This document shows, in pieces, positions 54,192-62,795 of a stretch of DNA of 64,000 nt. Made by a program: the position numbers and the translations under genes. A model generated the notes under the pieces. The model was not told where the DNA came from. It searched no databases and saw only the letters and a list, made by a program, of their open reading frames with translations. The stretch is from Endozoicomonas sp965261315 (lineage in GTDB: Bacteria; Pseudomonadota; Gammaproteobacteria; Pseudomonadales; Endozoicomonadaceae): NCBI GenBank assembly GCA_965261315.1, contig CBDHDM010000016.1, forward strand, positions 1 to 64,000, written 5' to 3'. Within the stretch, counting starts at the first letter, position 1; every line of letters begins with the position of its first letter.

Positions 54192-55746
54192 TGCTCATGA
54201 CCGACATTTCGGTCACCCCGCACCATGAAAATTATGCTCTGCCACAATCATCATGGTGCAGAGCCTGACAGTGGTCGTTGACTTTGCAGTGGCTTTTAGA
54301 CCCTGAACACAAATTGACCCGGGCTGGATCGTTCGCACCCTCGCTTATCTCATGGTTTAGAACTGGCACCATCAAGGCTCCATTTCTGAAGCATTGAATG
54401 CACGGCAAACAGTCCTGTTCTCCTGATGAGATCATGGCGATCCGATCCAGTCCGCCAGGCTCTGCCGGACCGAAGTGAACGTTTGCAGCATAGACGATGC
54501 AACCCATTGTGAAAAACTGCGCAGGCATTGATGTCCATAAAATGATGGTCATGGTTGCCATTCGCAAGGAATTGCCAGAAGGCAATATCGAAACATTAAC
54601 GCGTGAGTTTGGCACTTTCCGGAAAGACCGGGAGTTGATGTGCCAGTTTCTGCTGCAGCATCAGATTGACCTGGTCGTGATGGAAAGCACCGGTGTTTAC
54701 TGGAAAAGCATTTATGCATCCATCATTAGCTGCCACCTGAACCCCTGGGTGGTGAATGCCCGGCACGTTAAGAATGTGCCCGGTCGCAAGACTGATACAC
54801 TGGACAGTCAGTGGCTCGCCCACCTTGCCCATTGCGGCCTGGTTCGCCCGAGCTTTGTACCTCATCCGGATCAGGAACAATTGCGCCTGCTGACTCGTCG
54901 GCGAGACACACTGGTCAAGCAAATGGCCAATGAAAAGAATCGTCTTCATAAAACCCTGGACGACAGCGGTATCCGACTGGGAGGCCTGATCAGTGACATC
55001 AATGGCAAGTCTGGTCAGCGCATGGTAAATGCTCTGATTGATGGAGAACCTCTTCAGGACATCATCAAGAAAGCGGATGGCCGACTGAAAGCAGACAGAA
55101 AACAACTGATGGCCAGCATGGATGAAGAGCTTTCAGCTTCTCATCGGATGGTGCTAAAAGATATCCGGGATCACATCGATTTTCTGGAAAAGCAACTGCA
55201 CAAGCTGGAAGTCCAGATTCTGGAAGGCATTCAACCCTGGAAAGATGCCTGGCAGATACTACAGACGCTACCCGGAGTCAGCGAAATGAGTGCAGCAGCA
55301 CTGCTCGCAGAAATCGGTGATGACATGAGCAAGTTTGGTGGCATGAAGGAAATCGCCTCATGGGCTGGGCTTTGTCCAGGCAATAACGAGAGTGCTGGCA
55401 AGCGTAAAAGCGGTCGAACCCGAAAAGGGAATAAGATGGTCAAAACAATCCTGTGCGAAGTAGCCAATGCTGCCATCAAGACCAAGAGCCAGTTCAAGGG
55501 CAAATACCAGAGTCTGGTTATCCGCAAGGGACATAAGCGAAGTTTGCTTGCCATAGCCCACAAACTCATCCGTGTGATTTATACCTTACTGAAGCGACGA
55601 CAGCCTTATATTGATCCTGACACTGATTACGAGGGTTTGATGGTCAGGAAGAATGCGTCGCGCTGGTTGAACAAACTACAGGAATACGGTTACCTGGCTC
55701 AGGCTCAACAGCTGGCCTGAGCCTTTGATTAATACGATGGTTCCTT
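54192..55746 (+). mobile_element. IS110-family insertion sequence
   Basis: About 1555 bp between points where similarity to the second group II intron stops and resumes (near 54190 and 55747). IS110 elements lack terminal inverted repeats, so the ends are approximate. The long non-coding stretch before the transposase (about 300 bp) would hold the structured bridge RNA used by this family; GGTGCAGAGCCTGACAG and TCCTGATGAGATCATGG lie there, but I have not folded it. Confidence 0.75.
54497..55720 (+). CDS. IS110-family transposase (recombinase)
   Basis: 407 residues, intact. The N-terminal DEDD RuvC-like domain shows CAGIDVHKMMVMVAI (Asp), LVVMESTGVYWKSI (Glu) and NVPGRKTDTLDSQWLAHLAH (Asp-Asp). 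A coiled region is followed by the C-terminal transposase domain LQTLPGVSEMSAAALLAEIG with the serine region ASWAGLCPGNNESAGKRKSG. It is inserted in the opposite orientation to the group II intron that hosts it. Confidence 0.93.
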   Translation: MQPIVKNCAGIDVHKMMVMVAIRKELPEGNIETLTREFGTFRKDRELMCQFLLQHQIDLVVMESTGVYWKSIYASIISCHLNPWVVNARHVKNVPGRKTDTLDSQWLAHLAHCGLVRPSFVPHPDQEQLRLLTRRRDTLVKQMANEKNRLHKTLDDSGIRLGGLISDINGKSGQRMVNALIDGEPLQDIIKKADGRLKADRKQLMASMDEELSASHRMVLKDIRDHIDFLEKQLHKLEVQILEGIQPWKDAWQILQTLPGVSEMSAAALLAEIGDDMSKFGGMKEIASWAGLCPGNNESAGKRKSGRTRKGNKMVKTILCEVANAAIKTKSQFKGKYQSLVIRKGHKRSLLAIAHKLIRVIYTLLKRRQPYIDPDTDYEGLMVRKNASRWLNKLQEYGYLAQAQQLA

Positions 55747-56359
55747 GTTCTGTGCAGGGCGGATACTTGCGTCCTGAATTCAGGGATTTTCACGGCAAAC
55801 GGGTCAATAACTATGATGTCCCCTTTCCTCGTCCGGGTCCTCCTGAGCAGAGTTCCCCGTTGTCATCAGTACTATGGGACACTAAGACTTCCAGTACCTA
55901 TTATCCGGTCACTTATGGATTCGCTTCCGGACTCCTGAGTGTTGCTTCATATTCGCTTCGCCGGGCTTGAAGCAAAGCCTAACGACCGGGTTCTGTTCAG
56001 CCATAGAACCAATGGCTATTTAACTCAGGTCAGCACTGGATCTCGCAGGTTCCTGAGAAATCCATCCTGTACCTTTGCCCCGGTCTCAGACTCCGGCCGG
56101 ACTGATTCTGCCTCACCAAATCGACATTTCAGTGCTGACCCCATCTCCCAAACAATGAAGCCTCCAACGAAACGACTATTTCGGAGCTCAATCCCGCGGC
56201 TTTAGTACCCGCTGTTTACGCTTCACAACCAATGGCTATGCAAAACTCGCTTCCGGCTGATGGTTAATCTCTACCGGGTGGGAGTCGAACCCACTGGATT
56301 TCAACGAATGATTTCAGTTCATCGAACCTCCCACATTCTCAGGCTTAGCCTGTCGCCAC

Positions 56360-56511
56360 CGGGATATGTCCTGAAAGAGGTTGTTGACGTTGCCATCAAT
56401 TACCTCATTACCAGTAACCCGACCGCCACCGTCTTCCTCATCCTCATCCTCATCCTCATCCGTGAGGCGCTGGCTTTCGAAGAGTTTTACATCGTTATTA
56501 GTAATAGCCAT
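56360..56511 (-). pseudogene. 5' exon of an unknown gene, broken by group II intron 1
   Basis: 50 residues before the intron: MAITNNDVKLFESQRLT, an acidic run (DEDEDEDEED) and GGGRVTGNEVIDGNVNNLFQ. The run is encoded by a six-base repeat (TCCTCA on the plus strand, 56436-56462). I do not recognise the family with confidence; such starts occur in phage- or plasmid-like proteins. The continuation is absent from the window because the intron is truncated. ISL3 copy 2 inserted just upstream of the ATG (target duplication 56515-56522), removing its promoter. Confidence 0.5.
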
Positions 56512-56522
56512 AGCAAATACTT

Positions 56523-57867
56523 GGCTCTTCGTCGTTTCATATGGATTTCAGGATATCCGCCACAGGGCTGGCTATCAGGTAAATCATCGTGATAAAAGTC
56601 CCTGTATTACGGTAACCTTTTGCCCTTGCCCTGGCTGCCTGAAACAGACTGTTCAGCCCTTCCATTCGTGCATTGGTATACGTCGAATACCAGCGTTGCA
56701 GAATCTTATCAGCATGACGTTCAACCGTTTCCAAAGCTTTGCGTACCGGCTCCAGGATTTCTATGTCTCCCAACTCCTTCCGTGCATAACCGATGAAATG
56801 ACTAAGTCGCCAGCGGGCTGCCCTGATGGTTTCAGCTTTACGGATCCAGCGTAGCTTTTCCTTGATCTTCCAGGCCGTGCCTGTATGTAAGTCACTGGTC
56901 TCCAGTTCTGCAAGTGCTTCAACTTGTTTCTCTGTCAATGGCCCGTCTGCGTTCTTCAGAATCGCCCAGCGAAGCTCTTTCGGCAGGTGTTGTAACTTAC
57001 GCTCAGCCTTACGCACGTCGTCTAATGCCGTGGTAAACAATTGCACAACATGAAACCAGTCAATGGTCACATTGGCATTGGGGAGTTCTTCTTTCGTTGC
57101 TGCCAGGAAAGCTTTGGACATATCACAAACCACCTCCAGAATATTTTCTGCCTTGCCCTGATGCTCTTCGAGAAAGGTCTTGAAATCCCTGACTGTCTGC
57201 TTGCCTTTGCCGGGCGTCGCGAACAACACCGGCTTATCCGAACGATCCATGTCGATGAATACGGTAACGTAGTTATGACCTCGTTTTGAGGCTGTTTCAT
57301 CAAGACCGATGGCTTTCAGCTCAGCGAAGTTCATCTCAAGCAGCGCTCTGCTGACGTAGTGCTTGATAACCCGCCAGATACGTTTATCCGCGACACCAAT
57401 GTACTCTGCACAGGCCTTGACGGGCATTTCACGAGCCAACATCAACAGAGCCTGTTCAAATAAAAGTGTGAACTTGCTGCCTTCTCTGGCCCAGGGTACA
57501 TGAATACGACGTATACCGTGTTCTTCACAGTTGGTCCGAGGGACATTTGCAGTAATGAAGCAGTGGTGCTGGAAGAAATTCAGGTGTCGCCAGGTGAGTT
57601 CTTTGAAGTCATGTGCAGGGCAGGCCTTGCCACAGCAGGGGCATGGATAGAGGCTGCCACGATCAGCAGCCACCTTGAGCGTAAGGGTACTGGGTTTGGT
57701 TGAAGTATCCAGATGCTGACTCACCAGTTTCCATGGAAATTGTAAGCCGAGGCCGAGTATAAAAATCTGATTTCCATCCATGGGCAGGACACTTCTTCTG
57801 AGGTGAAAAAAAGAAGGGTCTTTTACAGAAATTTGCTTACAAAATCCACATCAAAGGACGAGGAGCC
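56523..57867 (-). mobile_element. ISL3-family insertion sequence, copy 2 (8-bp target duplication)
   Basis: 1345 bp with the same terminal inverted repeats as copy 1. AAATACTT flanks it on both sides (56515-56522 and 57868-57875), the 8-bp duplication expected of ISL3, which shows that this copy arrived by simple transposition. Confidence 0.92.
56537..57781 (-). CDS. ISL3-family transposase
   Basis: 414 residues, identical to copy 1 over nearly the whole length; it has ARARAKGY where copy 1 has ARARARAKGY, a 6-bp repeat-length difference. The zinc ribbon CPCCGKACPAHD and the three catalytic regions are intact. Confidence 0.93.
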   Translation of the reverse strand: MDGNQIFILGLGLQFPWKLVSQHLDTSTKPSTLTLKVAADRGSLYPCPCCGKACPAHDFKELTWRHLNFFQHHCFITANVPRTNCEEHGIRRIHVPWAREGSKFTLLFEQALLMLAREMPVKACAEYIGVADKRIWRVIKHYVSRALLEMNFAELKAIGLDETASKRGHNYVTVFIDMDRSDKPVLFATPGKGKQTVRDFKTFLEEHQGKAENILEVVCDMSKAFLAATKEELPNANVTIDWFHVVQLFTTALDDVRKAERKLQHLPKELRWAILKNADGPLTEKQVEALAELETSDLHTGTAWKIKEKLRWIRKAETIRAARWRLSHFIGYARKELGDIEILEPVRKALETVERHADKILQRWYSTYTNARMEGLNSLFQAARARAKGYRNTGTFITMIYLIASPVADILKSI

Positions 57868-58094
57868 AAATACTTATGCTTGATTGACATAAATAGTGCC
57901 TGTCCGAAAACCCTTGAATTTTACACCCAATCGGCCTTTGATCGCTAAACGTTCTGATCACAAATCGACCAGATTAGGCGCAAAGGCTATTTTTTCAGCA
58001 GTCTGTTCATTTTTTCCTCAGAAATGCCTTTTTCCAAACAAGTGCCACCCTCATGCCGCCATGATTGATCAATAGATTTTGTCTTGTATGTTCT

Positions 58095-59376
58095 TTAAGC
58101 AGCTTTTTTCAACTGCCTCATCTCCAGGTCCTGAAGGATCTTGCCAAGGCGATGTATGTTGCTACCCAAAACAGCCAGTCCAACATAACGCTTAAAAGCA
58201 GGCAGACCGTCATCAGGACACTGGTCAAGGCCATGTACCTCCAGAGCGTTGATATCCGATTCGACCGCTGAATGTTTACGTCGCGCCCGAACAAATTCAG
58301 GATGACTCTCTCGCCGTTTATCATCTGCTGACAGCTTCCCTTTTTTAGGGAGGATAGCCCTGTCTAAAAAGCCTTCCAGCTTCTCCAGATGATTCGGATT
58401 CCAAAAACCCTTGTCGTAACTGACCTGCACCAATTCCGGAAAGCGTTTCCTGGCTTCCTCGGCCATGATAACGGTTAATCCTTATTTCAGCTCATTAGGT
58501 TTAGTAGAGCAAGAGCAGCAGTTTGATTACAGTATTTCAGTGGCTCCAGGCAATCTTTATCAACACTACTTCTGGTAAGCAGTGTCAGGGTTAACTCTGC
58601 CTTTAAGGCAATCTTCTGACTTCGCTGGAGGTACTCAATGTACGCATCATCAATCTTGTCCTGACAGGCTTGTTGCTGAGCCTCGCTGGAGGAACCTGAG
58701 TGCTTTAGCTTGCGAAGATGATTGAACCGCTTTTTGTGTTCCCTCAGTAAAAAAGTCGACTGTCTCCAGCCTAGCAACTGATTTTCAGCGGCAAGAGTGG
58801 TGGCAAACTCAATACTTTTCCGACTGGCTGTCCATAATTGTTCAATGTCAGTCGGAAAGCGAACGTTGGTTTTTACGACAAAGGAATCGCAACGGCCCTG
58901 TAGCCTTTCCTGTTTTTTTTTACCAGTTCATGTCCTGCATTGACGGCAATCTGACTGATTGCATCGAGAACTTCCGGCGTAAAATGGGTGAGGTTATCTT
59001 GCAGGGTTTGCAGGCGATAGCAATATTCATCGTAAGGTCCATGGCCAAGCATTTGTCGGAGCTTGCCATGCTCATTGGCCAGCTCTACCAGCCGGTCGAA
59101 ATCACAATTGATCACCAGTCTAAGTGTGCCAAAGACCAGAATCCGCCAGAGGTCCATACCAGGGCGACCATTATTTTTATCTATGTTGTCAGGGATGATC
59201 TTTTCCAGTTCAGCAAAAACAGCCTGACGCAACTCAGGATTCACATAGAGATACTGCAATCCCCTGAGCAGGCGTGGAATATCGTCACGGGAACGGGGAT
59301 CAAACTGGATAGAACTGATGTCTATTTCACCAAGCTGCAATTGTGGATCGATGGGTTTACGCATAAATTCGAACAT
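58095..59376 (-). pseudogene. ISNCY-like transposase, frameshifted and internally deleted
   Basis: Three frames in order. The N-terminal part (59376-58873) has MFEFMRKPIDPQLQLGEIDI and GRPGMDLWRILVFGTLRLVI. It ends after a run of nine A (58913-58921 on the coding strand); a -1 shift there gives LQGRCDSFVVKTNVRFPTDI, so the break could be programmed slippage. The middle (to 58487) has GWRQSTFLLREHKKRFNHLR. Then about 70 residues with part of the catalytic core are missing, replaced by foreign sequence (CNQTAALALLNLMS). The C-terminal part (58466-58095) has AEEARKRFPELVQVSYDKGF and ARRKHSAVESDINALEVHGL. Not functional in cis. Confidence 0.78.
58476..58532 (+). repeat. 57-bp patch inside the ISNCY-like transposase, identical to 59668-59724
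   Basis: TAATCCTTATTTCAGCTCAT and on to GATTACAG is shared base for base with the repeat-protein gene 1.2 kb downstream, in the same orientation. Here it stands where about 200 bp of the transposase gene is missing, so it looks like a filler copied during repair of a break. In its other location it is coding (SNPYFSSLGLVEQEQQFDYS). Confidence 0.85.
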
Positions 59377-59521
59377 CCATAGCGAAACGTAAAATCTTCA
59401 GCTGCTATGTTGGGCTACGTTCCTTTGTTTTCAATGGGGGCAGGGTTTTCGGACAGGCACTAAATAGTGAATGAGTTGTGAAAAGGAGGAACTTTTATAA
59501 GAAGGCGAGGTCTTAAGCTGT

Positions 59522-59625
59522 AATTCAATAATTCAATAATTCAATAATTCAATAATTCAATAATTCAATAATTCAATAATTCAATAATTCAATAATTCAA
59601 TAATTCAATAATTCAATAATTCAAT
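59522..59625 (+). repeat. Tandem octanucleotide AATTCAAT x 13
   Basis: Thirteen perfect copies of AATTCAAT (104 bp) directly before the repeat-protein gene. The last AT of the array plus the following G form the start codon at 59624. Because the unit length is not a multiple of three, every frame through the array meets a TAA within 24 bases, so it cannot be translated. Such arrays change length easily by slippage. Possible ribosome binding sites (AAGGAGGA at 59483-59490; GGCGAGG at 59504-59510) lie on the far side of the array. Confidence 0.93.
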
Positions 59626-59667
59626 GTATCAAAGCAATCAACTTCCTTCATTTAATGATGCTTTTTC

Positions 59668-59724
59668 TAATCCTTATTTCAGCTCATTAGGTTTAGTAGA
59701 GCAAGAGCAGCAGTTTGATTACAG
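59668..59724 (+). repeat. 57-bp segment shared with the ISNCY-like element
   Basis: Exact direct copy of 58476-58532. Here it lies in frame in the repeat-protein gene, so this is the likely source. Confidence 0.85.
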
Positions 59725-60015
59725 CGAACAGCAGTCTATTTATCAAGGCATGTCTGTTCGAGTGGTGAGCCCTTTTCCTATTGGTAATAGCGAACCAGCG
59801 TGCACATTAGTGAGCAGACACCAGCGAATCATACAAGCTCAGTTTTTCAGTTAACTAATCTTCCTGCCGCCCCCTCTAACATCGAACATTTGCGACCAGT
59901 CGCTATTGTTGACCCGTTATACATGCACCAAACTTCAAGTGATAATCAATCGACCTCATCAGAAGAAATTGTTGATGATAATACTTCATTTTTTAATCGC
60001 GGAAATTCTTGGGAG

Positions 60016-60465
60016 CGAAGGGCTGACCCCGAAAAAAGAAAGCTGATAAATCAGCGCCAAAGGGAGCGCCCCCTCTATCATGAAAAAGTGCAAGACCCCG
60101 AAAAAAGAAAGCTGATAAATCAGCGCCAAAGGGAGCGAAGGGCTGACCCCGAAAAAAGAAAGCTGATAAATCAGCGCCAAAGGGAGCGTTATCATGAAAA
60201 AGTGCAAGACCCCGAAAAAAGAAAGCTGATAAATCAGCGCCAAAGGGAGCGAAGGGCTGACCCCGAAAAAAGAAAGCTGATAAATCAGCGCCAAAGGGAG
60301 CGAAGGGCTGACCCCGAAAAAAGAAAGCTGATAAATCAGCGCCAAAGGGAGCGAAGGGCTGACCCCGAAAAAAGAAGGCTGATAAATCAGCGCCAAAGGG
60401 AGCGAAGGGCTGACCCCGAGAAAAAAAAGCTGATAAATCAGCGCCAAAGGGAGCGAAGGGCCAGC
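60016..60465 (+). repeat. 51-bp coding repeats (eight copies)
   Basis: The unit CGAAGGGCTGACCCCGAAAA...AGGGAG is 51 bp, with two 18-21-bp insertions encoding (PL)YHEKVQ before units two and four. Units are nearly identical at DNA level, with changes only in the last two (AAAGAAGG and GAGAAAAAAAAG). Each contains GCTGATAAATCAGC, a small hairpin. Confidence 0.9.
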
Positions 60466-60584
60466 AATTCCCGATAAGTTGATTACCATCAATAATACCA
60501 AGGGTTATAGGGGAAGTAGCTATTCCTGTAATCGCAGACTTTTAGTAAGTTATTCAGCATATACACAACCTTTATCGTATTACT

Positions 60585-60764
60585 GTGTCTCCTTCAAATA
60601 AAAAAGCGCTTGCGGAAAAATTGATCACGCTGGTCTCAAAAGAGGCCGCAAAGATTCCGGATTTTCGACCAAAAAACAACCATGAGAAAATCTCTCTATT
60701 TGAGTATTTTGAGGAAGGCTATCTCGCCCCTATTGATGGAACTGCGTATTCTGGCCGACCGTGA
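60585..60764 (+). pseudogene. Short ORF remnant ending at an IS21-like terminus
   Basis: 59 codons from GTG 60585: VSPSNKKALAEKLITLVSKE, then AAKIPDFRPKNNHEKISLFE and YFEEGYLAPIDGTAYSGRP. Composition is protein-like, but there is no ribosome binding site, and the frame ends in CCGTGAACACCCATTCTG, which resembles an inverted IS21 end. It may be the 3' part of a gene cut by IS21. Family not recognised. Confidence 0.35.
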
Positions 60765-61387
60765 ACACCCATTCTGGTCGCGACAGGCGAAGCCTGAGAA
60801 TGTGGGAGGTTCAAATGAACTGAAATCATTCATTGAAATCCAGCAGGTTCAACTCCTGCCCGGCAAAGACTAACCATCAGTCGGAAGCGAGTCTTGCATA
60901 GCCAGTGGTGACGCTGGTTGTGAAGCGTAGACAGCAGGTACTGAAGCCGTGGGATTGAGTCTCGAAATGGTGCAACTGTCGGGGGGCTTCATTGTCCGGA
61001 AGATGGGGTCAGCATTGGTTCGTCGATAGGGTGAGACAACGCCAACCCGACCGGGATCATAGACCAGGGCAAAGGTACAGGATGGATTTCTCAGGAACCT
61101 GTGAGGTCCAGTGCTGACCTGTGTGCAGTTGCCATTGGTTCTATGGCTGAAACGAACCCGGTCGTCTGGAGGTGCTTCAGACCAGACGAAGCGAATATGA
61201 AGCAACACTCAGGAATCCGGAAGCGAATCCATAAGTGACCGGACGGTAGGTACTGGAAGTCTTAGTGTCCCATAGTACTGATGACAACGGGGAACTCTGC
61301 TCAGGAGGACCCGGACGAGGAAAGGGGACATCGTAGTTATTGAACCGTTTGTGGGAAAACACAAGAGGTGCACAGAAACCTGTGTTT

Positions 61388-62715
61388 GTGTCAACGAAAC
61401 AGAAACGGATAGCCACACTGGCCAGAAACAACCCGGCCATGGCTTTCACTTCTCTCAATCATCACATGGATTACCAGTGGCTTTATCAGGCATACCAACT
61501 GACCCGTAGAGATGGTGCTACAGGAGTGGATGGTCAGACAGCTGAGATGTATGAACGGCAGCTGGAGTCTAATCTCCGGAATTTGCTGGATCGCATCAAA
61601 ATCCGGAAGCTACCGCGCTCCCGCTGTAAAGCGAAGCTACATCGACAAAGGGAAGGGGCAGAAGCGGCCTTTAGGCATTCCTACCTTCGAGGATAAAATT
61701 GTCCAACGAGCAGTAGTTATGTTGCTGGAACCCATCTATGAACAGGACTTTTACCACTGCTCATTTGGTTTCCGGAAGCAGAGGTCGGCACATGAAGCCC
61801 TGCGGAGCCTGCGAGAAAATATCATGAGAGATGGTGCCTACTGGGTGCTGGATGTGGATATACAAAAGTATTTCGATACGATTGACCACGGACAGTTGAG
61901 ACAGTTTCTTGCCAGACGGGTGACTGATGGCGTAGTAAGAAAACTGATCGTCTCTTCATGAAAAGCATGGCTAAAGGCCGGTATCCTTGAGTCAGGTGAG
62001 ATTGTTTACCCGACGCGGGGAACGCCACAAGGCGGAGTAATTTCACCCTTGTTAGCCAATATTTACCTTCACTATGTTCTGGATGACTGGTTTGCTAAGA
62101 CAGTACAACCAAGAATGCGGGGAAGATGCAGTCTGACGAGGTTTGCCGATGACTTTGTCATGGTGTTTGTGACCCCTGAAGATTGCTGCAGAGTGGAAGC
62201 GGTGCTGCCCAAGCGATTTGAACGCTTTGGGCTGAGCCTGCATCCGGAAAAAACACAGAGAGTTGATTTTCGGCCATACAGGCGAAAGGAAAACAAGCGC
62301 TGTGGTCTTTCGGTTAGCTTTGATTTCCTCGGATTTACTCATTTCTGGGGAACATCCCGGAAAGGAAATACTGTTGTTTACCAGAAAACAGCAAAAGGGC
62401 GGATTGCCAGAACCCTGAAAGCATTCAATGACTATTGTCGAAAACATCGGCATAAACCGTTGAGTGAACAGTATGTGGCCTTGAACCGGAAACTCCGGGG
62501 GCACTATGCATACTTCGGGGATAACAGGTAACGCCAAATCGTTAGATACCATCCAATACAACGTGAAGAAAATCTGGCACAAATGGCTCAGTCGTCGATC
62601 GCAAAAGAGTCATATTACTTGGGAGAAGTTTAATCTCTTTCTGGATCGTTTCCCCTTGGCACCGCCAAAGATCCTTCATCAGTATTCATACAGTTGTCGG
62701 TTAGTGAATCAGTAA
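61388..62715 (+). pseudogene. Group II intron reverse transcriptase/maturase, multiple frameshifts (intron 2)
   Basis: Starts at GTG 61388 (STKQKRIATLARNNPAMAFT). Frame one reaches DRIKIRKLPRS, where a slip near 61605 moves to YRAPAVKRSYIDKGKGQKRP and LGIPTFEDKIVQRAVVMLLE, on to WVLDVDIQKYFDTIDHGQLR. A small replacement near 61950 (GTCTCTTCATGAAAAG) breaks it again. It resumes with PTRGTPQGGVISPLLANIYL and RFADDFVMVF. A third break near 62525 separates GHYAYFG from NAKSLDTIQYNVKKIWHKWL, the end of the maturase/HNH-less tail. At least three lesions, so the protein is not made in full. Confidence 0.85.
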
Positions 62716-62722
62716 TTATGAG

Positions 62723-62793
62723 GAACCGGATGCCTTAATTGGGCACGTCCGGCTCTGTGAGGGTTGAGGTCGGTAACGGCCTCTTCTACTCGG
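62723..62793 (+). ncRNA. Group II intron domains V and VI
   Basis: GAACCGGATGCC (62723-62734), loop TTAATT, then GGGCACGTCCGGCTC (62741-62755) has the size and pairing of domain V. It is followed by a domain VI-like stem, GAGGTCGGTAACGGCCTCTTC, with an unpaired A near the 3' side (TCTACTC). Intron 1 lacks this part. Confidence 0.7.
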
Positions 62794-62795
62794 AT

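Larger units (their letters stand above)
53134..56359 (-). mobile_element. Group II intron 1 (3'-truncated, interrupted by IS110)
   Basis: Minus-strand intron whose 5' end is at about 56359: on that strand the text is GTGGCGACAGG, close to the GUGYG consensus. It shares the 5' RNA region with intron 2 (60777-62795). The encoded reverse transcriptase starts at GTG 54188. An IS110 element has inserted between RNA part and ORF (about 54192-55746). At 53134 the intron breaks off against ISKra4 sequence, so the end of the maturase domain and RNA domains V-VI are missing and it cannot splice or move. Confidence 0.75.
57896..59460 (-). mobile_element. ISNCY-like insertion sequence with perfect termini and internal damage
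   Basis: 1565 bp. Left terminus GTGCCTGTCCGAAAACCCT (57896-57914) and right terminus AGGGTTTTCGGACAGGCAC (59442-59460) are perfect 19-bp inverted repeats. TAAATA flanks both ends (57890-57895 and 59461-59466). The transposase inside is broken and a stretch is replaced by a 57-bp piece also found at 59668-59724. Family assignment rests on the transposase layout. Confidence 0.82.
59624..60477 (+). pseudogene. Basic 17-residue-repeat protein (frame shifted near 59800-59850)
   Basis: Two overlapping frames. The first (59624-59854) begins MYQSNQLPSFNDAFSNPYF and leaves the frame after NSEPACTL. The second (from GTG 59800, without a ribosome binding site) starts HISEQTPANHTSSVFQLTNL and continues to 60477. 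The simplest reading is one gene of about 280 codons with a one-base slip; the alternative is a separate gene starting at 59800. The second frame has a Ser/Thr/Asp-rich stretch, then eight copies of (R)RADPEKRKLINQRQRER, two with the variant YHEKVQDPEKRKL. The repeat region is extremely basic and likely helical. I recognise no family; DNA/RNA binding or nuclear targeting would fit the charge but is speculation. Confidence 0.6.
60777..62795 (+). mobile_element. Group II intron 2 (complete RNA ends, broken ORF)
   Basis: The 5' end GTCGCGACAGGCGAAGCC at 60777 matches the 5' end of intron 1 (GTGGCGACAGGCTAAGCC). A 5' RNA part of about 610 bp is followed by the reverse transcriptase gene and by domain V/VI-like sequence ending near 62795. 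It is about 2.0 kb. It has inserted between two IS21-like terminal sequences (60758-60776 and 62800-62839). Confidence 0.75.

Noticed and set aside
54596..55105. Antisense frame of 169 codons inside the IS110 transposase gene
   Set aside because: Shadow of the intact sense transposase.
55725..56205. Plus-strand frames of 81 and 88 codons next to IS110
   Set aside because: They lie in the RNA part of group II intron 1 and have counterparts in intron 2 only because the RNA sequence is shared.
59522..59625. Octanucleotide array as iteron origin of replication
   Set aside because: Unit of 8 bp is too short for typical iterons and no replication initiator gene is near.
60016..60465. CRISPR-like regular repeats
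   Set aside because: The whole 51-bp unit is repeated without variable spacers and is in frame with a protein.
59986..60501. Antisense frame of 171 codons with a repeated hydrophobic unit
   Set aside because: Mirror image of the 51-bp sense repeats; the sense strand gives a coherent protein.
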